From NCBI GenBank assembly GCA_028694115.1, contig JAQUUB010000086.1:1-18678 (forward strand): 18,678 bases of DNA, given 5' to 3'. The translations under genes were made by a program, and so were the position numbers. The notes below the pieces were generated by a model, which had not been told where the DNA came from, ran no database searches, and worked only from the letters and a program-made list of their open reading frames with translations. Shown piece by piece: positions 1-6,962 of the stretch. Position 1 is the first letter of the stretch. Each line of letters opens with the position of its first letter. This DNA comes from Lachnospiraceae bacterium. Lineage in GTDB: Bacteria > Bacillota_A > Clostridia > Lachnospirales > Lachnospiraceae.

Positions 1-28
1 CTACCACATAATTTCGATTATGTGGTAA
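1..28. repeat. Perfect palindrome with dif-like 11-6-11 layout
   Basis: Bases 2-12 (TACCACATAAT) are the exact reverse complement of 17-27, with TTCG between them, so the site can form an 11-bp hairpin with a four-base loop. Read as DNA it splits into CTACCACATAA, a 6-bp centre TTTCGA, and TTATGTGGTAA. XerC/XerD dif sites have the same layout: an 11-bp arm ending CATAA, 6 bp, and an 11-bp arm starting TTATG. It ends 10 bp before the ribosome binding site of the helicase gene. It could be a tyrosine-recombinase core site, an operator, or a structure in the 5' untranslated RNA. No T-tract follows, so it is not a typical terminator. The palindrome is certain; its role is not. Confidence 0.6.
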
Positions 29-48
29 TTACGCAGAGGGGAGGCAGT

Positions 49-2289
49 ATGGGAATTCGATTATTTGATCACAATCTGGAAGCTTACCGGAACGTGGAAC
101 AGATGTTTCAAACGTCCCGCAGAGCTGCTGTTATCCATCCGACCGGAACGGGCAAGAGCTATATTGCCTTTGCTGTGTGCGAGGCGCACCCGGATCGGCC
201 GATTCTCTGGATCTCCCCAAGCGATTACATCTATAAAAACCAGCGTGCGAATCTACAAGTGTCGAATCCGGAACTTTCGCTGGAACATGTACGTTTCTAC
301 ACCTATACCCGACTGACAATGTTGACCGAAGTGGAATTAAATAAAATTGCTGAGAAAAATCCGGCCTATATCATTCTGGATGAATTTCACCGTGCAGGTG
401 CCCAGATATGGGGGCAGAGTGTGGAACGGCTTCTGGCCGTATGTCCGGAAACAAAGATTCTGGGTCTGTCCGCGACAAATATCCGTTATCTGGACAATCG
501 ACGCGATATGGCGGATGAACTGTTTGATGGACAGATTGCCAGCCGGATGAGTCTGAGTGAAGCCATTGCTGATAAGATTCTCCCTTCACCGGTCTATATT
601 GCATCGTTCTATCAATTTGGCGAAGAATTGGAACGCATGCAGAATAAAGTGCGCTATACCGGAAACGAGTACCTGCGTCTGATCCTGTCGGCAAAGATCA
701 AGAAGGCAAAACGGATGCTGGCAGAGCGAGAATGCGGACTGCCTGATATTTTTCGAAAACATATCACGGAGCCGGAGGGACATTATATTGTGTTCTGCAG
801 CGGTGAAGAACGGCTGGATGCTGCGATGGAGGAATGTGATGCGTGGTTTTCCGATGCATCGAACCATTTGGCGCTGCACAAATATAAGGTCTTATCAAGG
901 TATATAGGTTCCCGAAATGAATTCGAGGCTTTTTCACAAGATCAGACTTCGGGAGCTATGAAGCTTCTGTTCTGTGTGGACATGCTGAATGAGGGCATCC
1001 ATATGGAAGGGATCGAGGGCGTAATTATGCTGCGATCGACCGAATCTGCAAATGTCTATTATCAGCAGCTTGGACGTGCATTGGCATGCGGCCGGTCGAA
1101 GACTCATCGTCCGCTGATCTTTGATCTGGTGAATAACTTCGAAAGTGGTGCTGCCGGTTCTCTGGACGAGGGGTGGATCTACCAGCTTCGCAACGAGGTA
1201 TTGGCCGGAAGCGGCGATATTGAATTCGAGATCTATGATTACATTCTGGATCTGGCAAAAACCCTGGAGGATATTCGCGATACCTTTGAACAGAGTTGGG
1301 ATTACAATTTTGAGACTTTACAGAGATTTGTGCGGGAGCAGAAGCGTTTCCCGATTCGTCGCGAAATCGCCGAGAGTGTTCATCTGGGGGATTGGTGCTC
1401 TGTACAGAGGGCACAGTACAAGAAAGGTGTCCTGCAGGCGGAGCGGATCGAACGACTTCAGGAGATCGGATTTCTCTGGGATGTGCATGAGGATGCGTGG
1501 AATGCCAATTACACGGCACTCAGCGACTACGTCCGTGAAAATGGCGCGCTGCCAAGAAGCTGCGATGACCGGACGCTCTATATCTGGCTGAATGCGCAGA
1601 AGAGCAGTCAGAAGGCCGGGCTGCTTCAAGAGGAGCATGAAAAACAACTTGTGAATCTGGGGGTCAGCTTTGATTCCAGTTATTCTGAGGAACGGTGGAA
1701 TCAAAACTATGCGGCGCTGCAACATTTTCTGCTGGAACATGGGCGTGAGCCACAGCACGCCGAGATGCAGGATGGGCTTCGGGTCGGTATCTGGCTTCCG
1801 GAGCAGCGTCGGAGGCAGAGCATGGGTGAATTGTCGGAAGAACATTTTGAACGATTGTCCCAGTTAGGCATTCATGTTGCTGATCGCCGGGATCGGGTGT
1901 TTACAGAAAATTACAGGTTGCTTTGTGCTTTTCTTAAGGAGAATGGACGCTTTCCAATGAGCATGGAAACATATGAAGGTTTTGGTATTGGTGCGTGGTG
2001 CTTGCGTCTGCGCGAGCAGTGTCATGGAGGCGAACTCAGCGAGGAGCAGATGGAGCAGTTGACCGCCATTCATTTTGATTTCCGGAGCGCCAGAGAGGCG
2101 AAGAATGCGAGACAGTGGGAGGAGCGTTATTGGGAGTTGAAGGAGTATATGGCGAAGTTTGGTGTGCCTCCAAAGAGTCGTGAACAGCCGAGGCTGTATC
2201 GGTGGGTTAAGAAGCAGAGAGAAGCATATGCGAGGGGATGCTTGGCGAATGAAGTGGTGAGTGAGTTGGAGGGGATGGGGGTGTTGTGA
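49..2289 (+). CDS. Superfamily 2 DEFH-box helicase with five C-terminal HA (helicase-associated) repeats
   Basis: This is a predicted ATP-dependent nucleic-acid helicase or translocase of 746 residues. The ATG at 49 is chosen because GGGGAGG lies 5 bases upstream; the frame also opens at a GTG at 22, inside the palindrome. Motifs in order: Walker A HPTGTGKS (K near residue 36), Walker B DEFH (111-114), SAT (141-143), a motif V region CVDMLNEGIHMEG and motif VI QQLGRAL (about 339-345). The core resembles the ResIII/Helicase_C arrangement of type I and III restriction motor subunits, but I see no nuclease or methylase domain. From about residue 417 there are five HA-type repeats of 66-72 residues, starting near W417, W484, W550, F618 and W690, each with a W-x2-NY-x2-L-type opening and an LGxW/GIW centre. 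HA repeats are small helical domains presumed to bind nucleic acid. The gene is GC-richer than the operon after it. Its biological role is unknown. Confidence 0.9.
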   Translation: MGIRLFDHNLEAYRNVEQMFQTSRRAAVIHPTGTGKSYIAFAVCEAHPDRPILWISPSDYIYKNQRANLQVSNPELSLEHVRFYTYTRLTMLTEVELNKIAEKNPAYIILDEFHRAGAQIWGQSVERLLAVCPETKILGLSATNIRYLDNRRDMADELFDGQIASRMSLSEAIADKILPSPVYIASFYQFGEELERMQNKVRYTGNEYLRLILSAKIKKAKRMLAERECGLPDIFRKHITEPEGHYIVFCSGEERLDAAMEECDAWFSDASNHLALHKYKVLSRYIGSRNEFEAFSQDQTSGAMKLLFCVDMLNEGIHMEGIEGVIMLRSTESANVYYQQLGRALACGRSKTHRPLIFDLVNNFESGAAGSLDEGWIYQLRNEVLAGSGDIEFEIYDYILDLAKTLEDIRDTFEQSWDYNFETLQRFVREQKRFPIRREIAESVHLGDWCSVQRAQYKKGVLQAERIERLQEIGFLWDVHEDAWNANYTALSDYVRENGALPRSCDDRTLYIWLNAQKSSQKAGLLQEEHEKQLVNLGVSFDSSYSEERWNQNYAALQHFLLEHGREPQHAEMQDGLRVGIWLPEQRRRQSMGELSEEHFERLSQLGIHVADRRDRVFTENYRLLCAFLKENGRFPMSMETYEGFGIGAWCLRLREQCHGGELSEEQMEQLTAIHFDFRSAREAKNARQWEERYWELKEYMAKFGVPPKSREQPRLYRWVKKQREAYARGCLANEVVSELEGMGVL

Positions 2290-2311
2290 GAGTGAAGGGG
2301 AAGATTACGAG

Positions 2312-2423
2312 GACTTAGATAGTGGGGACATAATGAGCATGCGTTCTAATATGGGTGTGACCTAATAAGCATTTGGCATAATATGCATGGAACCTAATAA
2401 GACTGTGTCATAATAGGAACAAC
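2312..2423. repeat. Degenerate 16-bp tandem array with phased TAAT core
   Basis: TAAT begins at 2331, 2347, 2363, 2379, 2395 and 2411, exactly 16 bp apart each time. The six units from 2328 are ACATAATGAGCATGCG, TTCTAATATGGGTGTG, ACCTAATAAGCATTTG, GCATAATATGCATGGA, ACCTAATAAGACTGTG and TCATAATAGGAACAAC. A rough consensus is RCMTAATAAGCATGTG. The stretch 2312-2327 (GACTTAGATAGTGGGG) may be a seventh, decayed unit. Sixteen is not a multiple of three and no frame continues through, so this is not coding. It starts about 20-40 bp after the helicase stop. It may be an array of protein-binding sites; an unrecognised repeat family is equally possible. Confidence 0.75.
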
Positions 2424-2531
2424 AGATATAGAGGGCTTAAGTTTTTCATCTGTAGTTCATAATTTCTTACCCGAGAAAGTGAGCAAAAACCTTGTAAATA
2501 TAAGGAATTCAGCCGATGAAGGAGGGTAGAT

Positions 2532-2552
2532 ATGACGCAGCGGATGGCATAA
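2532..2552 (+). CDS. Possible six-codon leader peptide (MTQRMA)
   Basis: ATG at 2532 is preceded by GGAGGG (2521-2526) with a 5-base spacer, a better ribosome binding site than several genes in the operon have. The frame is M-T-Q-R-M-A then TAA. It covers the 5' arm of the hairpin at 2538-2565, so a translating ribosome would open that hairpin. This fits a translation-coupled attenuator, but the peptide shows no run of a single amino acid. Its translation is unproven and the match may be chance. Confidence 0.3.
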   Translation: MTQRMA

Positions 2553-2565
2553 AAACTAGCCGCTG
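2538..2565 (+). promoter_or_regulatory. Leader hairpin CAGCGG/CCGCTG
   Basis: CAGCGG (2538-2543) can pair with CCGCTG (2560-2565) across a 16-base loop, and the right arm is followed by TTTGTTGT. A second copy of CAGCGGATG lies at 2663-2671, in the loop region of the downstream hairpin. The single CCGCTG could therefore pair with either copy, giving mutually exclusive structures. The stem is short and the alternative pairing is inference from sequence only. Confidence 0.35.
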
Positions 2566-2647
2566 TTTGTTGTATCTGGAGATGAAAAAAGGTTCAAAAT
2601 AGAAAAATGAGTTCAAAAGAATTAAAGATTAAATTAGGTGAATAGTA

Positions 2648-2707
2648 CTTCGGGGAGAGGCACAGCGGATGCTTCTAAGATGTGAGATTCATCACCCCGA
2701 AGGTTTT
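2648..2707 (+). terminator. Terminator-like branched hairpin before the first EPS gene (candidate attenuator)
   Basis: CTTCGGGG (2648-2655) pairs exactly with CCCCGAAG (2695-2702), and GTTTT then ATATAAT follow. The 39-base interior can fold further: AGGCA/TGCTT (2658-2662 with 2670-2674, one G-U pair) enclosing the 7-base loop CAGCGGA, and GATG/CATC (2679-2682 with 2690-2693) enclosing a 7-base loop. The result would be a three-way junction closed by a GC-rich stem and followed by a short T-run, 30 bases before the start of the first EPS gene. A plain terminator here would silence the operon, so regulated read-through is the likely meaning if it works. The large loop makes it weaker than a classic terminator. 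Confidence 0.45.
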
Positions 2708-2736
2708 ATATAATAGCATGAAAGGAAGAAATAATT

Positions 2737-3186
2737 ATGAAGGTTTGTTTGGTTGGTTCGAGTGGTGGGCATCTTACTCATTTATATATGTTAAAACCAT
2801 TTTGGCAGGATAAGGATAGATTTTGGGTTACATTTGATAAGGAAGATGCTCGCAGTTTGCTTGAAGGCGAAAAGATGTATCCGTGTTATTTCCCAACAAA
2901 TAGAAATATTAAGAATTTGATTAGAAATACATTTGTGGCATGGAAGGTTTTAAAAAAAGAAAAGCCAGACTTGATAATTTCGTCAGGAGCTGCTGTATCT
3001 GTTCCATTTTTCTATTTGGGTAAGCTGTTAGGTGCTAAGTTGATTTATATCGAAGTTTTTGACCGAATTGATAAACCAACGATGTCTGGGAAAATGGTTT
3101 ATCCTATAGTGGATAAATTTATTGTTCAATGGGAAGAACAAAAAAAAGTATATCCTAAAGCGATTAATTTGGAAAGTATTTTCTAA
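2737..3186 (+). CDS. pssD: PssD/Cps14F-like (Alg14-like) glycosyltransferase subunit
   Basis: This 149-residue protein resembles the Alg14-type half of a split GT-B glycosyltransferase. Alg14-type subunits anchor the catalytic Alg13-type partner to the membrane and help bind the lipid-linked acceptor. Visible signs are the N-terminal GSSGGHLTHL nucleotide-fold loop (residues 7-16), the DLIISSGAAVSVPFFYLGKLLGA segment typical of the family (split here by a short hydrophobic stretch) and the short length. GGAAG lies 8 bases before the ATG. The next gene, 17 bases downstream, encodes the partner, which supports the call. In streptococcal and rhizobial systems such pairs add the second sugar (galactose or glucuronate) to the primed lipid carrier. 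The sugar used here cannot be read from the sequence. Confidence 0.88.
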   Translation: MKVCLVGSSGGHLTHLYMLKPFWQDKDRFWVTFDKEDARSLLEGEKMYPCYFPTNRNIKNLIRNTFVAWKVLKKEKPDLIISSGAAVSVPFFYLGKLLGAKLIYIEVFDRIDKPTMSGKMVYPIVDKFIVQWEEQKKVYPKAINLESIF

Positions 3187-3203
3187 CTAGGGAGGAATGA
3201 AAC

Positions 3204-3707
3204 ATGATTTTTGTAACGGTTGGAACGCACGAACAGCCTTTTAACAGATTACTGGAATACGTTGATAATATGAAAAGAGACGGAGTGATAACCGAAGAAG
3301 TAATCATGCAGACAGGATTTAGTACATATGAGCCAAAGTATTGTAAGTGGAGTAAATTACTTCCTTACAAAGAAATGGTTCAAATCGTAAAAGAGGCTCG
3401 AATTGTTATTACACATGGTGGACCGGCAAGTTTTATTATGCCGCTTCAGATTGGCAAAACACCCATAGTTGTGCCACGTCAAAAGCAGTATGGTGAACAT
3501 GTCAATAACCATCAAGTTGATTTTGCTAGAGCTGTTTCGCAAAGGATGGGGACAATTATACCTATTGTCGATATTCATCAATTGCAAGACACAATTTTGA
3601 AATATAATGAAATTGTAGCTTCTATGCCAACAAACCTAAATAGCAACAATGCACAGTTTAACAGAAAATTATGTGAGATTATAGATAAACTAATTAATAG
3701 AAATTAA
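3204..3707 (+). CDS. pssE: PssE/Cps14G-like (Alg13-like) glycosyltransferase catalytic subunit
   Basis: This 167-residue protein matches the C-terminal, donor-binding half of a GT-B enzyme of the Alg13/GT28 type. It begins MIFVTVGTHEQPFNRLLEYVD, where VGTHEQPFNRL is a family hallmark, and has the donor-site motif ITHGGPAS near residues 70-77 followed by GKTPIVVPRQKQYGEHVNNHQ. GGGAGG at 3190-3195 supports the ATG. With the preceding PssD-like protein it should form a membrane-associated transferase that extends the lipid-linked primer by one sugar on the inner face of the membrane. The donor is unknown. Confidence 0.9.
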   Translation: MIFVTVGTHEQPFNRLLEYVDNMKRDGVITEEVIMQTGFSTYEPKYCKWSKLLPYKEMVQIVKEARIVITHGGPASFIMPLQIGKTPIVVPRQKQYGEHVNNHQVDFARAVSQRMGTIIPIVDIHQLQDTILKYNEIVASMPTNLNSNNAQFNRKLCEIIDKLINRN

Positions 3708-3726
3708 TTTGGAGAGTATTCATTGT

Positions 3727-4923
3727 ATGTATATAAATAAACAAGAAAGTTTAATTTGGCTATTATTGCTATTACAGTTGACACCTCTACTTCGATTTAA
3801 TGGTTTGATTATTGCAGTAGCAGTACTACTGTTCTATTCGTTCTTGCATGTTAAAACAATTATAAAAAATTCATATCCTAGTAAATCTATTGTGCTAAGT
3901 GTCATTGCTTTAGGTTTAATTAATACTATTTATTGCCTATATACATATAGACAAGGTTTAGCAGATGGAATCTTCGGAATATATTATCTAGGTCTGTTTA
4001 TTTCATATTTTTTGTTTGTTCGATACTTTAAACGGGATATAAGTCGGATAGATAAACTGAATGAACTTGTAATGATTATAGCAGCTGTGGTTTCAATGAT
4101 GACAATATTACAGTCACTGTTTTATCCATATATAAATGTGTTTTCCTTTTCAGTAAGAAATGGGCGAATGAGAATTCTGGGAACAGCAATGAGTTTTTTT
4201 GCTGAAATCCTTGGAATTGCGTACTGGATGACAGGTCGAGCAACGAAGAGAATGAAGATAAGCTTAACAATTCTGATATTTGCTCTATTTTTTGTATCTC
4301 AGTCGCGAAGTGGAATCATTCTTTTATTTGTGGCATGTGCTTTTGCAGAAATGAAGAGATTATTGGAGAAAAAAAGTAAAAGATCTATTTTTATGTTGCT
4401 TGGATTTGCTATTGGTTTATTTGTAGTTGTTGTGTTAATATCAAAGACTACACTATGGAATCAGGTGTTTTCATTCATGGATGAAATAGAAGAAGGCAGT
4501 GGAAGCGGCGCTACTCGAATGAGAGAAATGAGCTATTATTGGAATCAATTAAAAGGAAAAGAAATTTTTGGATTAGGACTTTTACGAGGTGGATCAGTTC
4601 TGGCGGATAGTGTGTTTAGAACTGACCTTTATTTCTTTATTGAAGATTTAGGCCTTTTGGGTTTTGTATTTCAAACAGGTTATTTGGGACTTGCTTGGGT
4701 GGTTTATGCCATTATTAGCATCCTAAAAAATATGTCTAGACTTGCTAAAGTGCATAGTCAAATTTCAGTCACAATCAGATTGTCGTTTACAATGCTCTTA
4801 ATCATTACGTTAATTGGATTTACAAATGCAAATTATATTGTTGGAAGATCTTCTATATTTTTCTTTTGTATGCTGTTGGCGGAAGTAGATGTATTGTTGG
4901 CAGAAGCAGATTATGATTCATAG
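3727..4923 (+). CDS. wzy: Wzy-like polysaccharide repeat-unit polymerase
   Basis: A 398-residue integral membrane protein with about ten hydrophobic segments. It probably polymerises repeat units on the outer face of the membrane. Features typical of the Wzy/O-antigen ligase group are the conserved-type QSRSG segment at the start of a helix (Q192-G196) and a large hydrophilic loop in the C-terminal half (residues about 250-290, with EEGSGSGATRMRE and GLGLLRGGS). The frame opens at TTG 3709, but GGAGAG (3711-3716) lies 10 bases before ATG 3727, so the later start is preferred. As usual for Wzy, the call rests on topology, length and locus context more than on sequence. It is the only polymerase candidate here, and the Wzx candidate is clearly a different protein. 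Confidence 0.82.
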   Translation: MYINKQESLIWLLLLLQLTPLLRFNGLIIAVAVLLFYSFLHVKTIIKNSYPSKSIVLSVIALGLINTIYCLYTYRQGLADGIFGIYYLGLFISYFLFVRYFKRDISRIDKLNELVMIIAAVVSMMTILQSLFYPYINVFSFSVRNGRMRILGTAMSFFAEILGIAYWMTGRATKRMKISLTILIFALFFVSQSRSGIILLFVACAFAEMKRLLEKKSKRSIFMLLGFAIGLFVVVVLISKTTLWNQVFSFMDEIEEGSGSGATRMREMSYYWNQLKGKEIFGLGLLRGGSVLADSVFRTDLYFFIEDLGLLGFVFQTGYLGLAWVVYAIISILKNMSRLAKVHSQISVTIRLSFTMLLIITLIGFTNANYIVGRSSIFFFCMLLAEVDVLLAEADYDS

Positions 4924-4944
4924 TAGAGTAAGGGATGGAGAACA

Positions 4945-5826
4945 ATGGATATAAGTTTTGTTATTTTACATTATAATGCAATAGAAGATACGGTGAAATG
5001 CATTAAGTCAATCCAAAAATTAAAACATGAGCCTCAAGAGAGGATTTCTATTGTTATTGTGGATAATTCTTCGCCTAATGAAACAGGGATGATTTTAAAA
5101 GGCATATATGAAGGGTCAGAAGATATTGATGTTTTACTTTTAGAACAAAATGTTGGATTTGCATGTGGGAATAATGCTGGATATATTTATGCGAAGGAGA
5201 AATACAACCCAGATTTTATTATATTATCTAATAATGATATCATCATTGAGCAAGATGATTTTATAGCTAAAATTAATGAATTATATCAGGCAAACCATTT
5301 TTCGGTGCTGGGACCAAGCATTTATGCCCCATACAAAGGGGTATATCAAAATCCTTTACGGGAAAAGGAGTACACAATTCAGGAACTAAAATCATTGATT
5401 GAAAACTATCAGAAGAAAATTAGAATATTTAAGATACTAGAGAAAACACATTCTTACTTTTTTTTACATTTGATAAAACAAATTTTAAGAAGAAATACGA
5501 TGAAAAGATCGGATAACCTCGACGAAAGGTTTCAAGTTGTATTACATGGCGCATTTCTGATTATGAGTCGAGATTATATTAACATTTTTCCGCACGGCTT
5601 GTGTGACAAGACTTTTATGTACATGGAAGAGGATATTCTTTTCTATCTATGCCAAGAACGGGGGTTAAAAATGATGTATTCACCGCGAATCAGGGTAATT
5701 CATAATGAGGGAGCATCTACTAGAAATGCCTTAAAGAGTAGAGCAAGAAAGAGTATTTTTGAATTTGAAAATACAATTCAATCCGCATATGTATTGTTGG
5801 ATATTTTGAATTCTGATAATAAATGA
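4945..5826 (+). CDS. GT2 family glycosyltransferase (rhamnosyltransferase-like)
   Basis: A 293-residue GT-A fold inverting transferase. The N-terminal donor-binding half has ISFVILHYNAIEDTVKCI, VDNSSPNETG and NVGFACGNNAGY (about residues 72-83). The metal-binding region reads LSNNDIII, an N-D variant of the DXD motif often seen in the WbbL/rhamnosyltransferase branch. The acceptor half has LHGAFLIM and the catalytic-type MEEDILFYLC followed by RIRVIHNEG. GGATGGAG precedes the ATG. It should add one sugar to the growing lipid-linked repeat unit in the cytoplasm. Rhamnose is a guess from family resemblance; no dTDP-rhamnose genes are in the window. Confidence 0.88.
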   Translation: MDISFVILHYNAIEDTVKCIKSIQKLKHEPQERISIVIVDNSSPNETGMILKGIYEGSEDIDVLLLEQNVGFACGNNAGYIYAKEKYNPDFIILSNNDIIIEQDDFIAKINELYQANHFSVLGPSIYAPYKGVYQNPLREKEYTIQELKSLIENYQKKIRIFKILEKTHSYFFLHLIKQILRRNTMKRSDNLDERFQVVLHGAFLIMSRDYINIFPHGLCDKTFMYMEEDILFYLCQERGLKMMYSPRIRVIHNEGASTRNALKSRARKSIFEFENTIQSAYVLLDILNSDNK

Positions 5827-5840
5827 TTAGGAGAGAGACG

Positions 5841-6935
5841 ATGAAACGAGTTGGAATATTAACGGTACATAAATCTTTGAATTATGGTGCGGTTTTGCAG
5901 GCATATGCATTGAATAATGTCCTAATAAAAAATGGATATGATGCTCAAATTGTCAATTATATCAGTGAGGCAGTGGAAGAAAGAGAACATAAAAGTAGTT
6001 TTACCGTGAAAGGTATTTTAAAATATATTATTCGGGCGAATAAATATTGTGCTTGCAAACATAAAGAAAGAAAATTTCGGGATTTTATGAAAAACTATTA
6101 TGTATTATCTGAAAAAACTTACCGAAAAAGCGATATTCAAGATTCAGGTTCTGTCTATGATTATTTTGTTACCGGAAGTGATCAAATTTGGAACTTTGAT
6201 ATAACAAATTACGATACAGTTTTTATGCTTGACTTTGTTACGCAGAGAGAAAAGAAAAAATCTTATGCGGCAAGTTTTGGTTATGAAGCGATTCCAGAGG
6301 CTTATAAAGAGCGGACAAAAGAAATGCTCTCTGAATACAGTTCTCTATTGGTTCGGGAATATAGTGGTGTTCAAATTTTACATCAGTTAGGGCTTTCTGG
6401 AAAGGTGGTTTTAGATCCAACATTATTAATGGATTCTGAACAATGGTTTGATATGGTGCGCCCGTATCATGGGGAAAAATACGTTCTTGTATATACTGTA
6501 GCGGCGCCAACGCATTTATATGATGCAGCTAGAGAAATGGGAAAAAAGTTAGGTGTTAAAGTAAAGATTATAAAGCTTGAACCTACAAAAAATCAACCTG
6601 GTATGGAACAGATTTATGATGCAGATCCGAGAAATTTTGTTACATTAATAAAAAATGCTGAATGCGTTTTCACAACATCTTTCCATGGGTTGGCTTTTTC
6701 ATTGAATTTAGGAACAGAGGTATTTTTTGAAGCGGATTCTTCAAAAAATAAAAACACTACGCGCTTAACGCATCTCGCAGAGATGTTGGGTGTGATGAAT
6801 CGACGAATTGAATCAAGTATTGTAACGGATTTCAGCGATAATCCGATAGATTGGACAAAAGTTCAAGAAAAGTTGCAGTCAGAGCGTAAAAAATCAACAA
6901 AATATTTATTAGAATCATTACAGTATGACAGATGA
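5841..6935 (+). CDS. Polysaccharide pyruvyl transferase family protein
   Basis: Predicted to transfer pyruvate from phosphoenolpyruvate to a sugar of the repeat unit, giving a negatively charged ketal. The 364-residue length and motifs fit the PF04230 (CsaB/WcaK-type) family: the N-terminal SLNYGAVLQAYAL, the central VTGSDQIWN (about residue 110), a GKVVLDPTLLMD segment, and the C-terminal TTSFHGLAFSLNLG (about residues 276-289) with the family histidine. The frame opens at ATG 5823, overlapping the upstream stop, but AGGAGAG sits 5 bases before ATG 5841, so that start is chosen. The spacing implies translational coupling with the preceding GT2 gene. Confidence 0.9.
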   Translation: MKRVGILTVHKSLNYGAVLQAYALNNVLIKNGYDAQIVNYISEAVEEREHKSSFTVKGILKYIIRANKYCACKHKERKFRDFMKNYYVLSEKTYRKSDIQDSGSVYDYFVTGSDQIWNFDITNYDTVFMLDFVTQREKKKSYAASFGYEAIPEAYKERTKEMLSEYSSLLVREYSGVQILHQLGLSGKVVLDPTLLMDSEQWFDMVRPYHGEKYVLVYTVAAPTHLYDAAREMGKKLGVKVKIIKLEPTKNQPGMEQIYDADPRNFVTLIKNAECVFTTSFHGLAFSLNLGTEVFFEADSSKNKNTTRLTHLAEMLGVMNRRIESSIVTDFSDNPIDWTKVQEKLQSERKKSTKYLLESLQYDR

Positions 6936-6962
6936 TACAATAATGGAGGAGGAAACCTGAAT

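Larger units (their letters stand above)
2424..2736 (+). promoter_or_regulatory. Untranslated leader of the polysaccharide operon
   Basis: This gap of about 310 bp separates the repeat array from the first polysaccharide gene. It holds a tiny open frame at 2532, a 6-bp-stem hairpin at 2538-2565, a direct repeat GTTCAAAA (2592 and 2611) and a terminator-like branched hairpin at 2648-2702, described separately. I could not place a convincing -35/-10 pair. A TATAAT sits at 2709-2714 but lacks a good -35. A long structured leader before an EPS operon is common in Firmicutes, where transcription is often controlled by antitermination, for example by NusG paralogues such as LoaP. No such gene is in this window, so that link is inference. 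Confidence 0.45.

Noticed and set aside
1025..1519. Long reverse-strand open frame within the helicase gene
   Set aside because: Shadow of the helicase coding frame; no ribosome binding site and no recognisable protein features.
2268..2300. G-rich stretch with GGAGGGGATGGGGG, possible G-quadruplex
   Set aside because: Runs are uneven, the fourth long run is distant, and most of it is coding for the helicase C-terminus; only a weak two-layer structure is possible.
2328..2423. The 16-bp array as a CRISPR
   Set aside because: Units are degenerate, directly adjacent, and there are no unique spacers or cas genes.
2592..2618. Direct repeat GTTCAAAA (2592 and 2611)
   Set aside because: Only 8 bp in A-rich sequence, so easily chance.
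2709..2714. Perfect TATAAT that could be a -10 box for the first EPS gene
   Set aside because: No acceptable -35 at 16-18 bp spacing, and AT-rich hexamers are common here; it follows a terminator-like stem and may simply be its T/A-rich tail.
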